Source: Pseudomonas sp. MWU15-20650 (GTDB lineage: Bacteria; Pseudomonadota; Gammaproteobacteria; Pseudomonadales; Pseudomonadaceae). Taken from it: a stretch of DNA of 64,000 nt. Below, piece after piece: positions 42,182 to 50,204 of the stretch. The translations under genes were made by a program, and so were the position numbers. The DNA is taken from the NCBI RefSeq assembly GCF_023242475.1, contig NZ_JALJFG010000037.1, positions 1-64,000 of the forward strand. The letters are read 5' to 3'. Under the pieces are notes generated by a model. It worked only from the letters and a program-made list of their open reading frames with translations. It had not been told where the DNA came from and ran no database searches. The first letter of the stretch is position 1. Every line of letters starts with the position of its first letter.

Positions 42182-43761
42182 CCACCGTATCGAACCGCAG
42201 CTTTGCCCAGATTCGCCAGGCCCTGCTGGACCGTGAAGAAGTCGCGCTGATCGACGTGCGTGAAGAAGGGCCGTTTGCCGAATCCCACCCGTTGTTTGCC
42301 GCGAACATCCCGCTGTCCAAGCTGGAGCTGGAGGTGTATTCGCGCATTCCACGCCGCGATACCCAGGTCACCGTGTACGACAACGGTGAAGGGCTGGCCA
42401 AGCGTGCCGCCGAGCGCCTGGTTGCGCTGGGCTACACCCAGGTCAGCCTGCTGGACGGTGGGCTGCGCGGTTGGCACCAGGCGGGTGGCGAGCTGTTTAT
42501 TGATGTGAACGTACCGAGCAAGGCGTTTGGCGAGCTGGTGGAGAGCGAGCGCCACACCCCGTCCCTGGCCGCTGAAGACGTGCAAGCCCTGCTCGACAAC
42601 CAGGCCGATGTGGTGGTGCTCGACGCCCGTCGCTTCGACGAATACCAGACCATGAGCATCCCCACCAGTATCAGCGTGCCCGGTGCCGAGCTGGTGCTGC
42701 GCGCCCGTGAACTCGCGCCCGACCCGGCTACCCGCATCATCGTCAACTGTGCCGGGCGCACCCGCAGCATTATCGGCACCCAGTCGTTGATCAATGCCGG
42801 CGTGGCTAACCCCGTGGCGGCCCTGCGCAACGGCACTATCGGTTGGACCTTGGCCGGGCAGACACTCGCCCATAGCCAAGCACGGCGATTTGCGCCCACG
42901 CCGGAGGAGCATCGCCAGGTTGCCGCCGAAGCTGCACGCCGGGTGGCGGACACGGCCCGCGTCGGCCGCGCAACGCTCAGCGACCTGCACCGCTGGCAAC
43001 AGGCACCGACGCGCACCACTTACCTGTTCGACGTGCGCACCCCGGAAGAATTCGAGGCCGGCCACCTGCCCGGCGCACGCTCCACACCGGGCGGGCAACT
43101 GGTGCAGGAAACCGACCACGTCGCCAGCGTGCGCGGCGCGCGGCTGGTACTGGCCGATGACGACGGCGTACGTGCCAACATGTCGGCCTCCTGGCTGGCC
43201 CAACTGGGTTGGGAGGTGCATGTGCTGGATGACCTGCAACCGGCACACTTCAGCGAGCGGGGCGCGTGGGTTGCACCGGCCCCCGCCCCGCCCCAGGCCG
43301 AACTGATCAGCCCGCATACCCTTGCGCAATGGCTGGACCATGGCGATACCGTGGTGCTGGACTTCACTGCCAGCGCCAACTACGTGAAACGCCATATCCC
43401 CGGAGCCTGGTGGGCCCTGCGCGCGCAGTTGCCCCAAGCCTTGGCCAAGGTGCCGAACGCACAGCGCTACGTATTGACCTGCGGCAGCAGCCAATTGGCG
43501 CGCCTGGCGGTGGCCGAAGTCGAAGCCCTGACCGGCAAGCAGGTGTTCCTGCTGCAAGACGGCACGGCCAGCTGGATCAACGCGCAGTTGCCACTGCAAG
43601 CAGGTGAAACCCACCTGGCCTCACCGCGTATCGACCGCTACCGCCGCCCCTACGAAGGCACCGACAACCCTCGGGAAGCCATGCAGGCTTACCTGGATTG
43701 GGAGTTCGGCCTGGTCGAGCAACTGGCCCGCGACGGCACCCACGGTTTCTACGTGATCTGA
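42178..43761 (+). CDS. Four-domain rhodanese-like sulfurtransferase
   Basis: A 527-residue protein of four rhodanese-like domains (roughly 5-105, 125-230, 262-360, 375-470). Catalytic cysteines are present in domain 2 (NCAGRTRS, C191) and domain 4 (TCGSSQLA, C435). Domains 1 and 3 have aspartate at the equivalent site (YDNGEGLA, D68; ADDDGVRA, D327). So two active and two inactive domains alternate. It follows the dioxygenase gene with a 4-bp overlap and would handle sulfane sulfur or thiosulfate from thiol oxidation. Confidence 0.9.
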   Translation: MTTVSNRSFAQIRQALLDREEVALIDVREEGPFAESHPLFAANIPLSKLELEVYSRIPRRDTQVTVYDNGEGLAKRAAERLVALGYTQVSLLDGGLRGWHQAGGELFIDVNVPSKAFGELVESERHTPSLAAEDVQALLDNQADVVVLDARRFDEYQTMSIPTSISVPGAELVLRARELAPDPATRIIVNCAGRTRSIIGTQSLINAGVANPVAALRNGTIGWTLAGQTLAHSQARRFAPTPEEHRQVAAEAARRVADTARVGRATLSDLHRWQQAPTRTTYLFDVRTPEEFEAGHLPGARSTPGGQLVQETDHVASVRGARLVLADDDGVRANMSASWLAQLGWEVHVLDDLQPAHFSERGAWVAPAPAPPQAELISPHTLAQWLDHGDTVVLDFTASANYVKRHIPGAWWALRAQLPQALAKVPNAQRYVLTCGSSQLARLAVAEVEALTGKQVFLLQDGTASWINAQLPLQAGETHLASPRIDRYRRPYEGTDNPREAMQAYLDWEFGLVEQLARDGTHGFYVI

Positions 43762-43844
43762 TCCACAGCCACACGTTTTCTGGAAATCCGCCCCCTTCTC
43801 CAGGCGGAGGTATCCCCATTACCCAACGCCTGGAGTTCACCCCC

Positions 43845-44819
43845 ATGCTGCACACCCACTTGTTTAAACGCCTGCTCCTGGGCACCGCCTTGGCGCTTGG
43901 CCTGGCCACCAGCGCCCACGCGGCCGACCTGCAACCGCTGCGGGTCGCCAATCAAAAGTCCACGATCAAGGCGCTGCTGGAAGCCGCCGGCGAAACCCGG
44001 AATGTGCCCTACCAGATCCAGTGGTCGGAGTTCCCCTCCGCCTCGCCCCTGGGCGAAGCCTTGAATGCCGGCGCCGTGGATATCGGTGCACTGGGTGATG
44101 CCCCTTATGTGTTCGCCCTCGGCGCCGGTGCGTCGCTCAAGGTGGTCAGCATCATCCATGCCGAAGGGCGCAACACCACCGCGCTGCTGGTGCCCAAGGA
44201 TTCGTCGATCAAGACCGTAGCCGACCTCAAGGGCAAGAAAATCGTCACCGGGCGCGGTTCCATCGGCCATTACCTGGCGATCAAGGCCCTGGCCAGCGCC
44301 GGGCTGACCACCCAGGATGTGCAGTTCATTTTCCTGCTGCCCAGCGAGTCGCGCCTGGTGTTGGATAACGGCACCGTCGACGCCTGGGCAACCTGGGACC
44401 CCTACACCACCGTGGTCACGTCCCAAAGCCAGGCCCGCGTGCTGATCAGCGGCAATCAACTGCTGAGCAATCACCTGTACTTCGCGGCCACCGGCCAGGC
44501 AATCGCCGACAAACGCCCGCAGCTGGACGACTTTGTCGCACGTGTGGATCGCGCCTATGCCTGGGCCAACGTGCATCCCAATGAATACGCCGCCGCCCAG
44601 GCCAAGATCACCGGTTTGCCATTGGCGGTGCATGTGGAAGTCGCCAAGGAAACCCACCTGTCCCCCGTCAACATTGACGACAGCGTGATCAGTGGCCTGC
44701 AAGCCACCGCCGACACCTATCAGCACGAGGGTCTGCTGCCCAAGCACATCGACGTATCCCAGGGGTTCGACAAGAGCTTTAACGCCCAGCGTTTTCCAAC
44801 GTCCCAAGCATCGCGCTAA
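43845..44819 (+). CDS. Periplasmic sulfonate/taurine-type ABC binding protein, orphan
   Basis: A 324-residue SsuA-like solute-binding protein with signal peptide MLHTHLFKRLLLGTALALGL, cleaved after SAHA. Motifs GAVDIGALGDAPYVFALG, ALLVPKDSSIKTVADLKGKK and VDAWATWDPY fit the aliphatic sulfonate group. No permease or ATPase gene lies nearby, so it may use a shared transporter. It sits 83 bp after the rhodanese gene and 14 bp before the monooxygenase gene. Confidence 0.88.
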   Translation: MLHTHLFKRLLLGTALALGLATSAHAADLQPLRVANQKSTIKALLEAAGETRNVPYQIQWSEFPSASPLGEALNAGAVDIGALGDAPYVFALGAGASLKVVSIIHAEGRNTTALLVPKDSSIKTVADLKGKKIVTGRGSIGHYLAIKALASAGLTTQDVQFIFLLPSESRLVLDNGTVDAWATWDPYTTVVTSQSQARVLISGNQLLSNHLYFAATGQAIADKRPQLDDFVARVDRAYAWANVHPNEYAAAQAKITGLPLAVHVEVAKETHLSPVNIDDSVISGLQATADTYQHEGLLPKHIDVSQGFDKSFNAQRFPTSQASR

Positions 44820-44833
44820 GCAAGGAGCAGCAC

Positions 44834-46174
44834 ATGAGCAAGCCACGTCAATTGAAACTCGGCGCCATGGTCCACGGTGTCGGCCACGGCTGGGGCGAAT
44901 GGCGCCACCCGCAGGCGCAACCCAACGCCAGTACGAATTTCGGTTTCTACAAGCAGCAGACTCAACTGGCCGAAGCGGCCCGGTTCGACTTCGTGTTTAT
45001 CGCCGACAGCCTGCATATCCACGCCAAATCCAGCCCGCATTACCTCAACCGTTTTGAACCGCTGACAATCCTCTCGGCCCTGGCCGCGCTGACCACCCAT
45101 ATCGGCTTGGTCGCCACCGTGACCGTCAGCTACACCGAGCCCTATCAGGTGGCGCGCCAATTCGCGTCGCTGGACCATATCAGCGGCGGCCGCGCCGGCT
45201 GGAACGTGGTCACTTCGTGGCTCAGCGGCACCGCCGACAACTTCGGCAAGGCCGAGCACCCGCCCCATGCCGTGCGTTACCGCATCGCCAAGGAACACCT
45301 GAATGTGGTCAAGGGCCTGTGGGATTCCTGGGAAGACGACGCCTTTGCCTATGACAAGCAAAGCGGCGAGTTCTTCACCCCCGAGAAGCTGCATGCGTTG
45401 AACCACAAGGGCGAATTCTTCTCGGTGAAAGGCCCGCTCAACATTGCGCGTTCGCGCCAGGGCCAACCGGCGATTTTCCAGGCCGGCACCTCGGAAGACG
45501 GGCGTAACTTCGCGGCTGAACACGCCGATGCGATCTTCGTGCATGTCGAGAACATTGAAGAAGCCAAAACTTACCGCGCCGACTTGAAGCGCCGTGCCAA
45601 AGGGTTTGGCCGGGATGCCGACAGCTTGTCGATCTTGCCGGGCATCCGCCCGATTGTCGGCCGGGATGCAGCCGAAGTGGAAAGCCGCTACCAGCAAGCG
45701 GTGGCGCTGGTCACCGTGGAAGACGCCATCGTCGCGCTCGGCCGCCCATTCAATGACCATGATTTCAGCCAATACCCGCTGGATGCGCCGTTCCCCGAGC
45801 TCGGTGACCTGGGCTCCAACAGCCAGAAAGGCGGCTCCGAGCGCATCAAGCAACTGGCCAGGGACGAAGGCTTGACCCTGCGCGAAGTGGCCTTGCGTTT
45901 CTCGCGGCCCAAGCGGGATTTTGTCGGCACCCCGGAGCAAGTCGCCGACGCGACTCAGACCTGGTTCGAGACCGGCGCCAGCGATGGTTTCATCATTAAT
46001 TCGGTGCTGCCCGATGGCTTGCAGTACTTCACCGAGCGGGTGGTGCCGGTGCTTCAACAGCGCGGGCTGTTTCGCAGCGAATACAGCGGGCACACCCTGC
46101 GCGACAACCTCGGGCTGGACGTGCCCGCGAACCGCTACAGCGTGATCGAAGCCCCCGAAAAGGCCCTGGCCTGA
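44834..46174 (+). CDS. NtaA/SnaA/DszA-family flavin monooxygenase
   Basis: A 446-residue LLM-class oxygenase of the longer NtaA/SnaA/DszA type. It has LEMGA-like MSKPRQLKLGAMVHGVGHG, LDHISGGRAGWNVVTSW, and PAIFQAGTSEDGRNFAAEHA, all hallmarks of the family. Members cleave C-S or C-N bonds with reduced FMN. Its pairing with an SsuA-like protein suggests a sulfur compound. The ribosome site AAGGAG precedes the ATG. Confidence 0.9.
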   Translation: MSKPRQLKLGAMVHGVGHGWGEWRHPQAQPNASTNFGFYKQQTQLAEAARFDFVFIADSLHIHAKSSPHYLNRFEPLTILSALAALTTHIGLVATVTVSYTEPYQVARQFASLDHISGGRAGWNVVTSWLSGTADNFGKAEHPPHAVRYRIAKEHLNVVKGLWDSWEDDAFAYDKQSGEFFTPEKLHALNHKGEFFSVKGPLNIARSRQGQPAIFQAGTSEDGRNFAAEHADAIFVHVENIEEAKTYRADLKRRAKGFGRDADSLSILPGIRPIVGRDAAEVESRYQQAVALVTVEDAIVALGRPFNDHDFSQYPLDAPFPELGDLGSNSQKGGSERIKQLARDEGLTLREVALRFSRPKRDFVGTPEQVADATQTWFETGASDGFIINSVLPDGLQYFTERVVPVLQQRGLFRSEYSGHTLRDNLGLDVPANRYSVIEAPEKALA

Positions 46175-46180
46175 ATGAAC

Positions 46181-46372
46181 GCCCTCCCCTGTGGGAGGAG
46201 GCTGCACAGGTATCTACACAACGTTTGAAGGCCGTCATATTCCCCTGTGGCGAGTTGTCACCGGCTTTGCGCTCGACGGTAATTGTGTAGATACCGATCT
46301 CCCGATGAGGGCGTGTCAGTGAATACATAGGTGGCTGAACCACCGCCATCGGGAGCAAGCCCCCTGCCACAC
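46181..46372. repeat. REP doublet interrupted by the second inverted-repeat family
   Basis: A REP arm (CTGTGGGAGGAGGCTGCAC) is followed by the element at 46209-46295 and by GCCATCGGGAGCAAGCCCCC with a small stem GGTGGCTGAACCACC. It fills the gap between the monooxygenase gene and the SfnB-like gene, so it separates the two transcription segments. Confidence 0.8.
46209..46295. mobile_element. GGTATCTACACAA-ended inverted-repeat element
   Basis: An 87-bp sequence from GGTATCTACACAA to TTGTGTAGATACC, 13-bp perfect inverted ends, with inside TTTGAAGGCCGTCATATTCC and GCTCGACGGTAA. A second full copy is at 61267-61366 and a partial one near 29754. Confidence 0.8.
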
Positions 46373-46392
46373 TTTTGACCGAGTACGTACTT

Positions 46393-47562
46393 ATGACTCA
46401 TTCGTCCCTACGCGCTGTGGAAGTTGTCGACTTCGACGTCCTGCTCGAGCGCCTCAGCGCTGAGTTGGCCAGCACCGCTCACCTGTACGACGACAGCGGT
46501 GCCTTCCCCCACGCCAACTTCAAACTGCTGCACGACCACGGCCTGGTCGCCCTCACCGTGCCCAAGGCGCTGGGCGGCGGCGGTGCCAGCCTGCTCCAGG
46601 CGCGCAAGGCGATCAGCGCGATTGCCAAGGGCGAGCCTTCCACGGCGCTGATCCTGGTGATGCAATACCTGCAACACACACGCCTGCAAGACAGCAAGAC
46701 CTGGCCGGTGCACCTGCGCGTACGCGTGGCCGAAGACGCGGTGCGCCGTGGCGCACTGATCAACGCCCTGCGCGTCGAACCGGACCTGGGCACGCCCGCC
46801 CGTGGCGGCCTGCCGGCGACCACCGCCGTGCGTACCACTGAAGGCTGGCGTATCAGCGGGCGCAAGCTCTACTCCACCGGCAGCCATGGCCTGAGCTGGT
46901 TCAGCGTCTGGGCGCGCAGCGATGACGCCGACCCACTGGTGGGCGCCTGGCTGGTGCCCAAGGACAGCCCCGGCGTGAGCATCATCGACACGTGGGACCA
47001 CTTGGGCATGCGTGCCACCTGCAGCCATGAAGTGGTGTTCGACAACGTGCTGGTGCCGCTGGACCACGCCGTCAGCGTCAGCCCCTGGAGTGCGCCGCAA
47101 CCGGAACTGGATGGCGATGGACTCCTGTGGATGGCGGTGCTGCTGTCGTCGGTGTATGACGCCGTGGCCCAGGCCGCGCGGGACTGGCTGGTGAACTGGC
47201 TGGAAACGCGCAAGCCGTCCAACCTGGGCGCGGCCCTGGCCAGCTTGCCACGGTTCCAGGAAACCGTCGGCCATATCGACACCCTGCTGTTTGCCAACCG
47301 CAGCCTGCTCGATGCCGCCGCTGAAGGCCATACGCCAAGCGCCAACGCGGCGCAGTTGAAGTACCTGGTGACCGGCAACGCGATCCGCGCGGTCGAGCTG
47401 GCCATCGAAGCCTCGGGCAACCCCGGCTTGTCACGGCATAGCCCGCTGCAACGCCACTACCGCGATGTGCTGTGCAGTCGCGTCCACACCCCACAGAACG
47501 ACGCGGTGCTGCAAGGCGTCGGCAAAGCCGTCTTCGCCCAACGCCAGAAGGAACGCACATGA
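46393..47562 (+). CDS. SfnB-like acyl-CoA-dehydrogenase-family sulfur oxidoreductase
   Basis: A 389-residue flavoprotein of the acyl-CoA dehydrogenase fold in the SfnB/DszC branch used for sulfur acquisition (dimethylsulfone or thioether oxidation in Pseudomonas). Motifs: LTVPKALGGGGASLLQARKA, GRKLYSTGSHGLSW, and WDHLGMRATCSHEVVFDNV. The ATG at 46393 is favoured. Its stop overlaps the following dehydrogenase start as ATGA. Confidence 0.85.
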   Translation: MTHSSLRAVEVVDFDVLLERLSAELASTAHLYDDSGAFPHANFKLLHDHGLVALTVPKALGGGGASLLQARKAISAIAKGEPSTALILVMQYLQHTRLQDSKTWPVHLRVRVAEDAVRRGALINALRVEPDLGTPARGGLPATTAVRTTEGWRISGRKLYSTGSHGLSWFSVWARSDDADPLVGAWLVPKDSPGVSIIDTWDHLGMRATCSHEVVFDNVLVPLDHAVSVSPWSAPQPELDGDGLLWMAVLLSSVYDAVAQAARDWLVNWLETRKPSNLGAALASLPRFQETVGHIDTLLFANRSLLDAAAEGHTPSANAAQLKYLVTGNAIRAVELAIEASGNPGLSRHSPLQRHYRDVLCSRVHTPQNDAVLQGVGKAVFAQRQKERT

Positions 47563-48503
47563 GTCAGCTGATTATCGCCAGCCAGTTGGACGAAGATTAC
47601 AACGCTGTGATCCGCGAGCGCCTCGCCTTGACCCACCCCGACGCCCAGGTGATCGGCGTTCCCGTCGGCGTACCAAGCGACCTGCCACCCCAGGCCAATA
47701 TCCTGCTGCTGCGCCCGATCAACGTGCGCGGCTACACCGCACCGGACACCCCGCCACCGGGCTGGCCGTACGGTGCGCAATGGGTGCACCTGGTGTCATC
47801 GGGCGTCGACTTCTACCCGCAGTGGCTTTTCAACGGGCCACCGGTCACCACCTCCCGGGGCAGTGCCGCCGACAACCTGGCCGAGTTCGCTTTGGCGGCG
47901 ATCTTTGCCGCGTCCAAGCAGTTGCCGCAGATCTGGGTCAATGACGCGCAGTGGCAGTTCACTGCGCTGCGCCCGCTCAAGGGCACTACGCTGGGCCTCT
48001 TCGGCTTTGGTGCAATCGGCCGAAGCCTCGCGCAAAAGGCCCAGGCATTGGGGATCCACGTGGTTGCGCTGCGCCAAAGCCACGCACCGTTCGAGGTGGA
48101 CGGTGTAACCGCCGCACGGGATATCCGCGACTTGTTTGCCCGCGCCGACCACGTGGTGCTGGCCGCGCCACTGACCGAAGCCACGCGGCATATCGTTGAT
48201 CGGGGTGTGCTGGGCAGCGCCAAGCCGGGCCTGCACCTGATCAACATCGCGCGCGGTGGCTTGCTCGATCAGGCGGCCTTGCTGGAGGCGTTGGACAACG
48301 GCCAGGTCGGCCTGGCCTCCCTGGACGTGACCGAGCCCGAGCCCTTGCCGGATGGGCACCCGCTCTACCATCACCCACGGGTGCGGTTGTCCCCCCATAC
48401 CTCGGCGATTTCGACGAACAGCAAGCAGGAGATTGCCGAGACATTCCTGGCTAATCTGCAGCGTTATGTGGGTGGTCTGGCGCTCGACAACCGCGCCAAC
48501 TAA
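47559..48503 (+). CDS. D-2-hydroxyacid dehydrogenase family protein
   Basis: A 314-residue NAD(P)-dependent enzyme: the nucleotide motif GLFGFGAIGRSLAQKAQALG, catalytic arginine in NIARGGLLDQAAL, and the terminal histidine in LSPHTSAIS. Substrate unknown. It begins 4 bp within the end of the SfnB-like gene, so they are translated together. Possibly it disposes of a carbon skeleton left by desulfurisation. Confidence 0.87.
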   Translation: MSQLIIASQLDEDYNAVIRERLALTHPDAQVIGVPVGVPSDLPPQANILLLRPINVRGYTAPDTPPPGWPYGAQWVHLVSSGVDFYPQWLFNGPPVTTSRGSAADNLAEFALAAIFAASKQLPQIWVNDAQWQFTALRPLKGTTLGLFGFGAIGRSLAQKAQALGIHVVALRQSHAPFEVDGVTAARDIRDLFARADHVVLAAPLTEATRHIVDRGVLGSAKPGLHLINIARGGLLDQAALLEALDNGQVGLASLDVTEPEPLPDGHPLYHHPRVRLSPHTSAISTNSKQEIAETFLANLQRYVGGLALDNRAN

Positions 48504-49387
48504 CAACCGCCGGCCAGGCGTTCGCGCAAAAACGCTACCAACGCCTGCACCGGCCGCGAGCTCTGCCGGTGTTGCGGGTACACCGCCGACAAGGTCAGGG
48601 CTTGGGGGGCGAACGTGTCCAGCACGGTGACCAGGCGCCCGTCTTTCAAGGCATCGGCAACGATGAAGGTCGGCAAGTACGTCACGCCAAGACCGGCGAT
48701 GGCCGTGTCGCGCAGCAGCTCGCCGTTATTGACGCGCATGCGCCCACTGACATTCAGCGCGTGCAGCTTGCCCCTGGTCTGGAAGCGCCATTGCACTTGG
48801 CGACCGTGGCCGTAGGGCAGGCAGTCGTGCTGGGCCAGATCCTCAGGCTTCAACGGTGTCCCACGCCGGGCCAGGTAGTCGGGGCTGGCGCAGTACACGC
48901 GCTGGACGCTGGCGATGTGCCGAGCGATCAGGGTGGAGTCTTCCAATGTGCCAATGCGCAACACCAGGTCGTAGCCCTCACCGATCAGGTCCACGGGGCG
49001 GTCGCTCAGGTCGACCTCCACCGATACCTGCGGATGAAGTTGCAGGAACTGCGGCAACAGGCAGCCCAGGTGAGCCATGGCGAATGACAACGGCGCACTG
49101 AGACGAATCGTGCCACGCGGCTCGCTGTTCTGGCCGGCGATACCCTGCTCCACTTGCTCCACCTCGCTGAGCAGGCGCAAGGCGGACTCGTAGTAACTCT
49201 GGCCCAGCGGCGTGACATCCAGGCGACGGGTGGAACGGTTGAGCAGGCGTACGCCGAGGCGCTCTTCCAGTTGGATCAGGCGTCGGCTGACAAATTGCTT
49301 GGACAGGCCCAATTGCTCGGCGGCGGCGGTGAAACTGCCGGATTCCATGACCTGGCAGAACAGGCGCATGTCTTCAAAGGGGTTCAT
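48500..49387 (-). CDS. LysR-type regulator
   Basis: A 295-residue LTTR beginning MNPFEDMRLFCQVMESGSFT with the winged helix AAEQLGLSKQFVSRRLIQLE and typical effector domain. Its stop overlaps the stop of the dehydrogenase gene on the other strand by a few bases. It may control the SfnB-dehydrogenase pair or neighbours; nothing in the sequence fixes the target. Confidence 0.88.
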   Translation of the reverse strand: MNPFEDMRLFCQVMESGSFTAAAEQLGLSKQFVSRRLIQLEERLGVRLLNRSTRRLDVTPLGQSYYESALRLLSEVEQVEQGIAGQNSEPRGTIRLSAPLSFAMAHLGCLLPQFLQLHPQVSVEVDLSDRPVDLIGEGYDLVLRIGTLEDSTLIARHIASVQRVYCASPDYLARRGTPLKPEDLAQHDCLPYGHGRQVQWRFQTRGKLHALNVSGRMRVNNGELLRDTAIAGLGVTYLPTFIVADALKDGRLVTVLDTFAPQALTLSAVYPQHRQSSRPVQALVAFLRERLAGGC

Positions 49388-49448
49388 TGTCGCTTCTCGA
49401 TGGACATTTTTCTGATTTATAGCGAGTTAGCGCGCACACCACAAACCC

Positions 49449-49543
49449 ATTGTGGGAGGGGGCTTGCTCCCGATCGCGGTGCATCAGTCAACGATCGTGA
49501 GACTGACACACTGCAATCGGGAGCAAGCCCCCTCCCACAGGGA
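49449..49543. repeat. REP doublet (REPIN)
   Basis: GTGGGAGGGGGCTTGCTCCC, a middle stem with CGATCGCG and CGATCGTGAG, and GGGAGCAAGCCCCCTCCCAC form an inverted pair between the LysR gene and the convergent hydrolase gene. Confidence 0.9.
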
Positions 49544-49566
49544 TTACCTACATCGGTGAAATCAGC

Positions 49567-50184
49567 TTATTTGGCCGTGAATGCCGAGTAGCTGTTCATC
49601 AGGTTGCGGTAGTTGGGAATGCGCGGCGACAGCAGGTTGGCCAGGCCTTCCATGTCGTTGCGCCAGTCAACCTGCAGCTCGCAGGCCACCGAGAACCAGT
49701 TCACCAATTGAGCACCGGCGGCGGTCATGCGCGCCCAGGCAGCTTGTTGCACGGTTTCATTGAAGGTACCGGACGCGTCGGTCACCACGAACACCTCGAA
49801 GCCTTCGGCCAGGGCACACAGGGTTGGGAACGCTACGCACACATCCGTTACCACGCCGGCAATGATGATCTGCTTGCGACCGGTCGCCTTGACCGCCTTG
49901 ACGAAATCTTCGTTGTCCCACGCGTTGATCTGGCCGGGGCGCGGGATATACGGCGCGTCCGGGAACAGCTCTTTCAGCTCGGGCACCAATGGGCCGTTGG
50001 GGCCGCTTTCGAAGCTGGTGGTGAGGATGGTCGGCAAATTGAAAAACTTCGCCACATCGGCCAAGGCCAGCACGTTGTTCTTGAATTCGTTCGGTGAAAA
50101 ATCCTGCACCAAGGAGATCAAGCCAGTCTGGTGATCCACCAACAGTACGACGGCGTCGTCTTTGTTCAAGCGCTTGTAAGTCAT
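49567..50184 (-). CDS. YcaC-like isochorismatase-family hydrolase
   Basis: A 205-residue cysteine hydrolase with LLVDHQTG (D17) and VVTDVCVAFPT (C116), the catalytic residues of the isochorismatase-like fold. Strong similarity to YcaC-type proteins, whose physiological substrate is not known. The start at 50184 is preceded by AAGGAACAACTCC. It is the last gene of a three-gene run behind the amidohydrolase (20 bp). Confidence 0.88.
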   Translation of the reverse strand: MTYKRLNKDDAVVLLVDHQTGLISLVQDFSPNEFKNNVLALADVAKFFNLPTILTTSFESGPNGPLVPELKELFPDAPYIPRPGQINAWDNEDFVKAVKATGRKQIIIAGVVTDVCVAFPTLCALAEGFEVFVVTDASGTFNETVQQAAWARMTAAGAQLVNWFSVACELQVDWRNDMEGLANLLSPRIPNYRNLMNSYSAFTAK

Positions 50185-50204
50185 GGAGTTGTTCCTTTGG
50201 GGGG

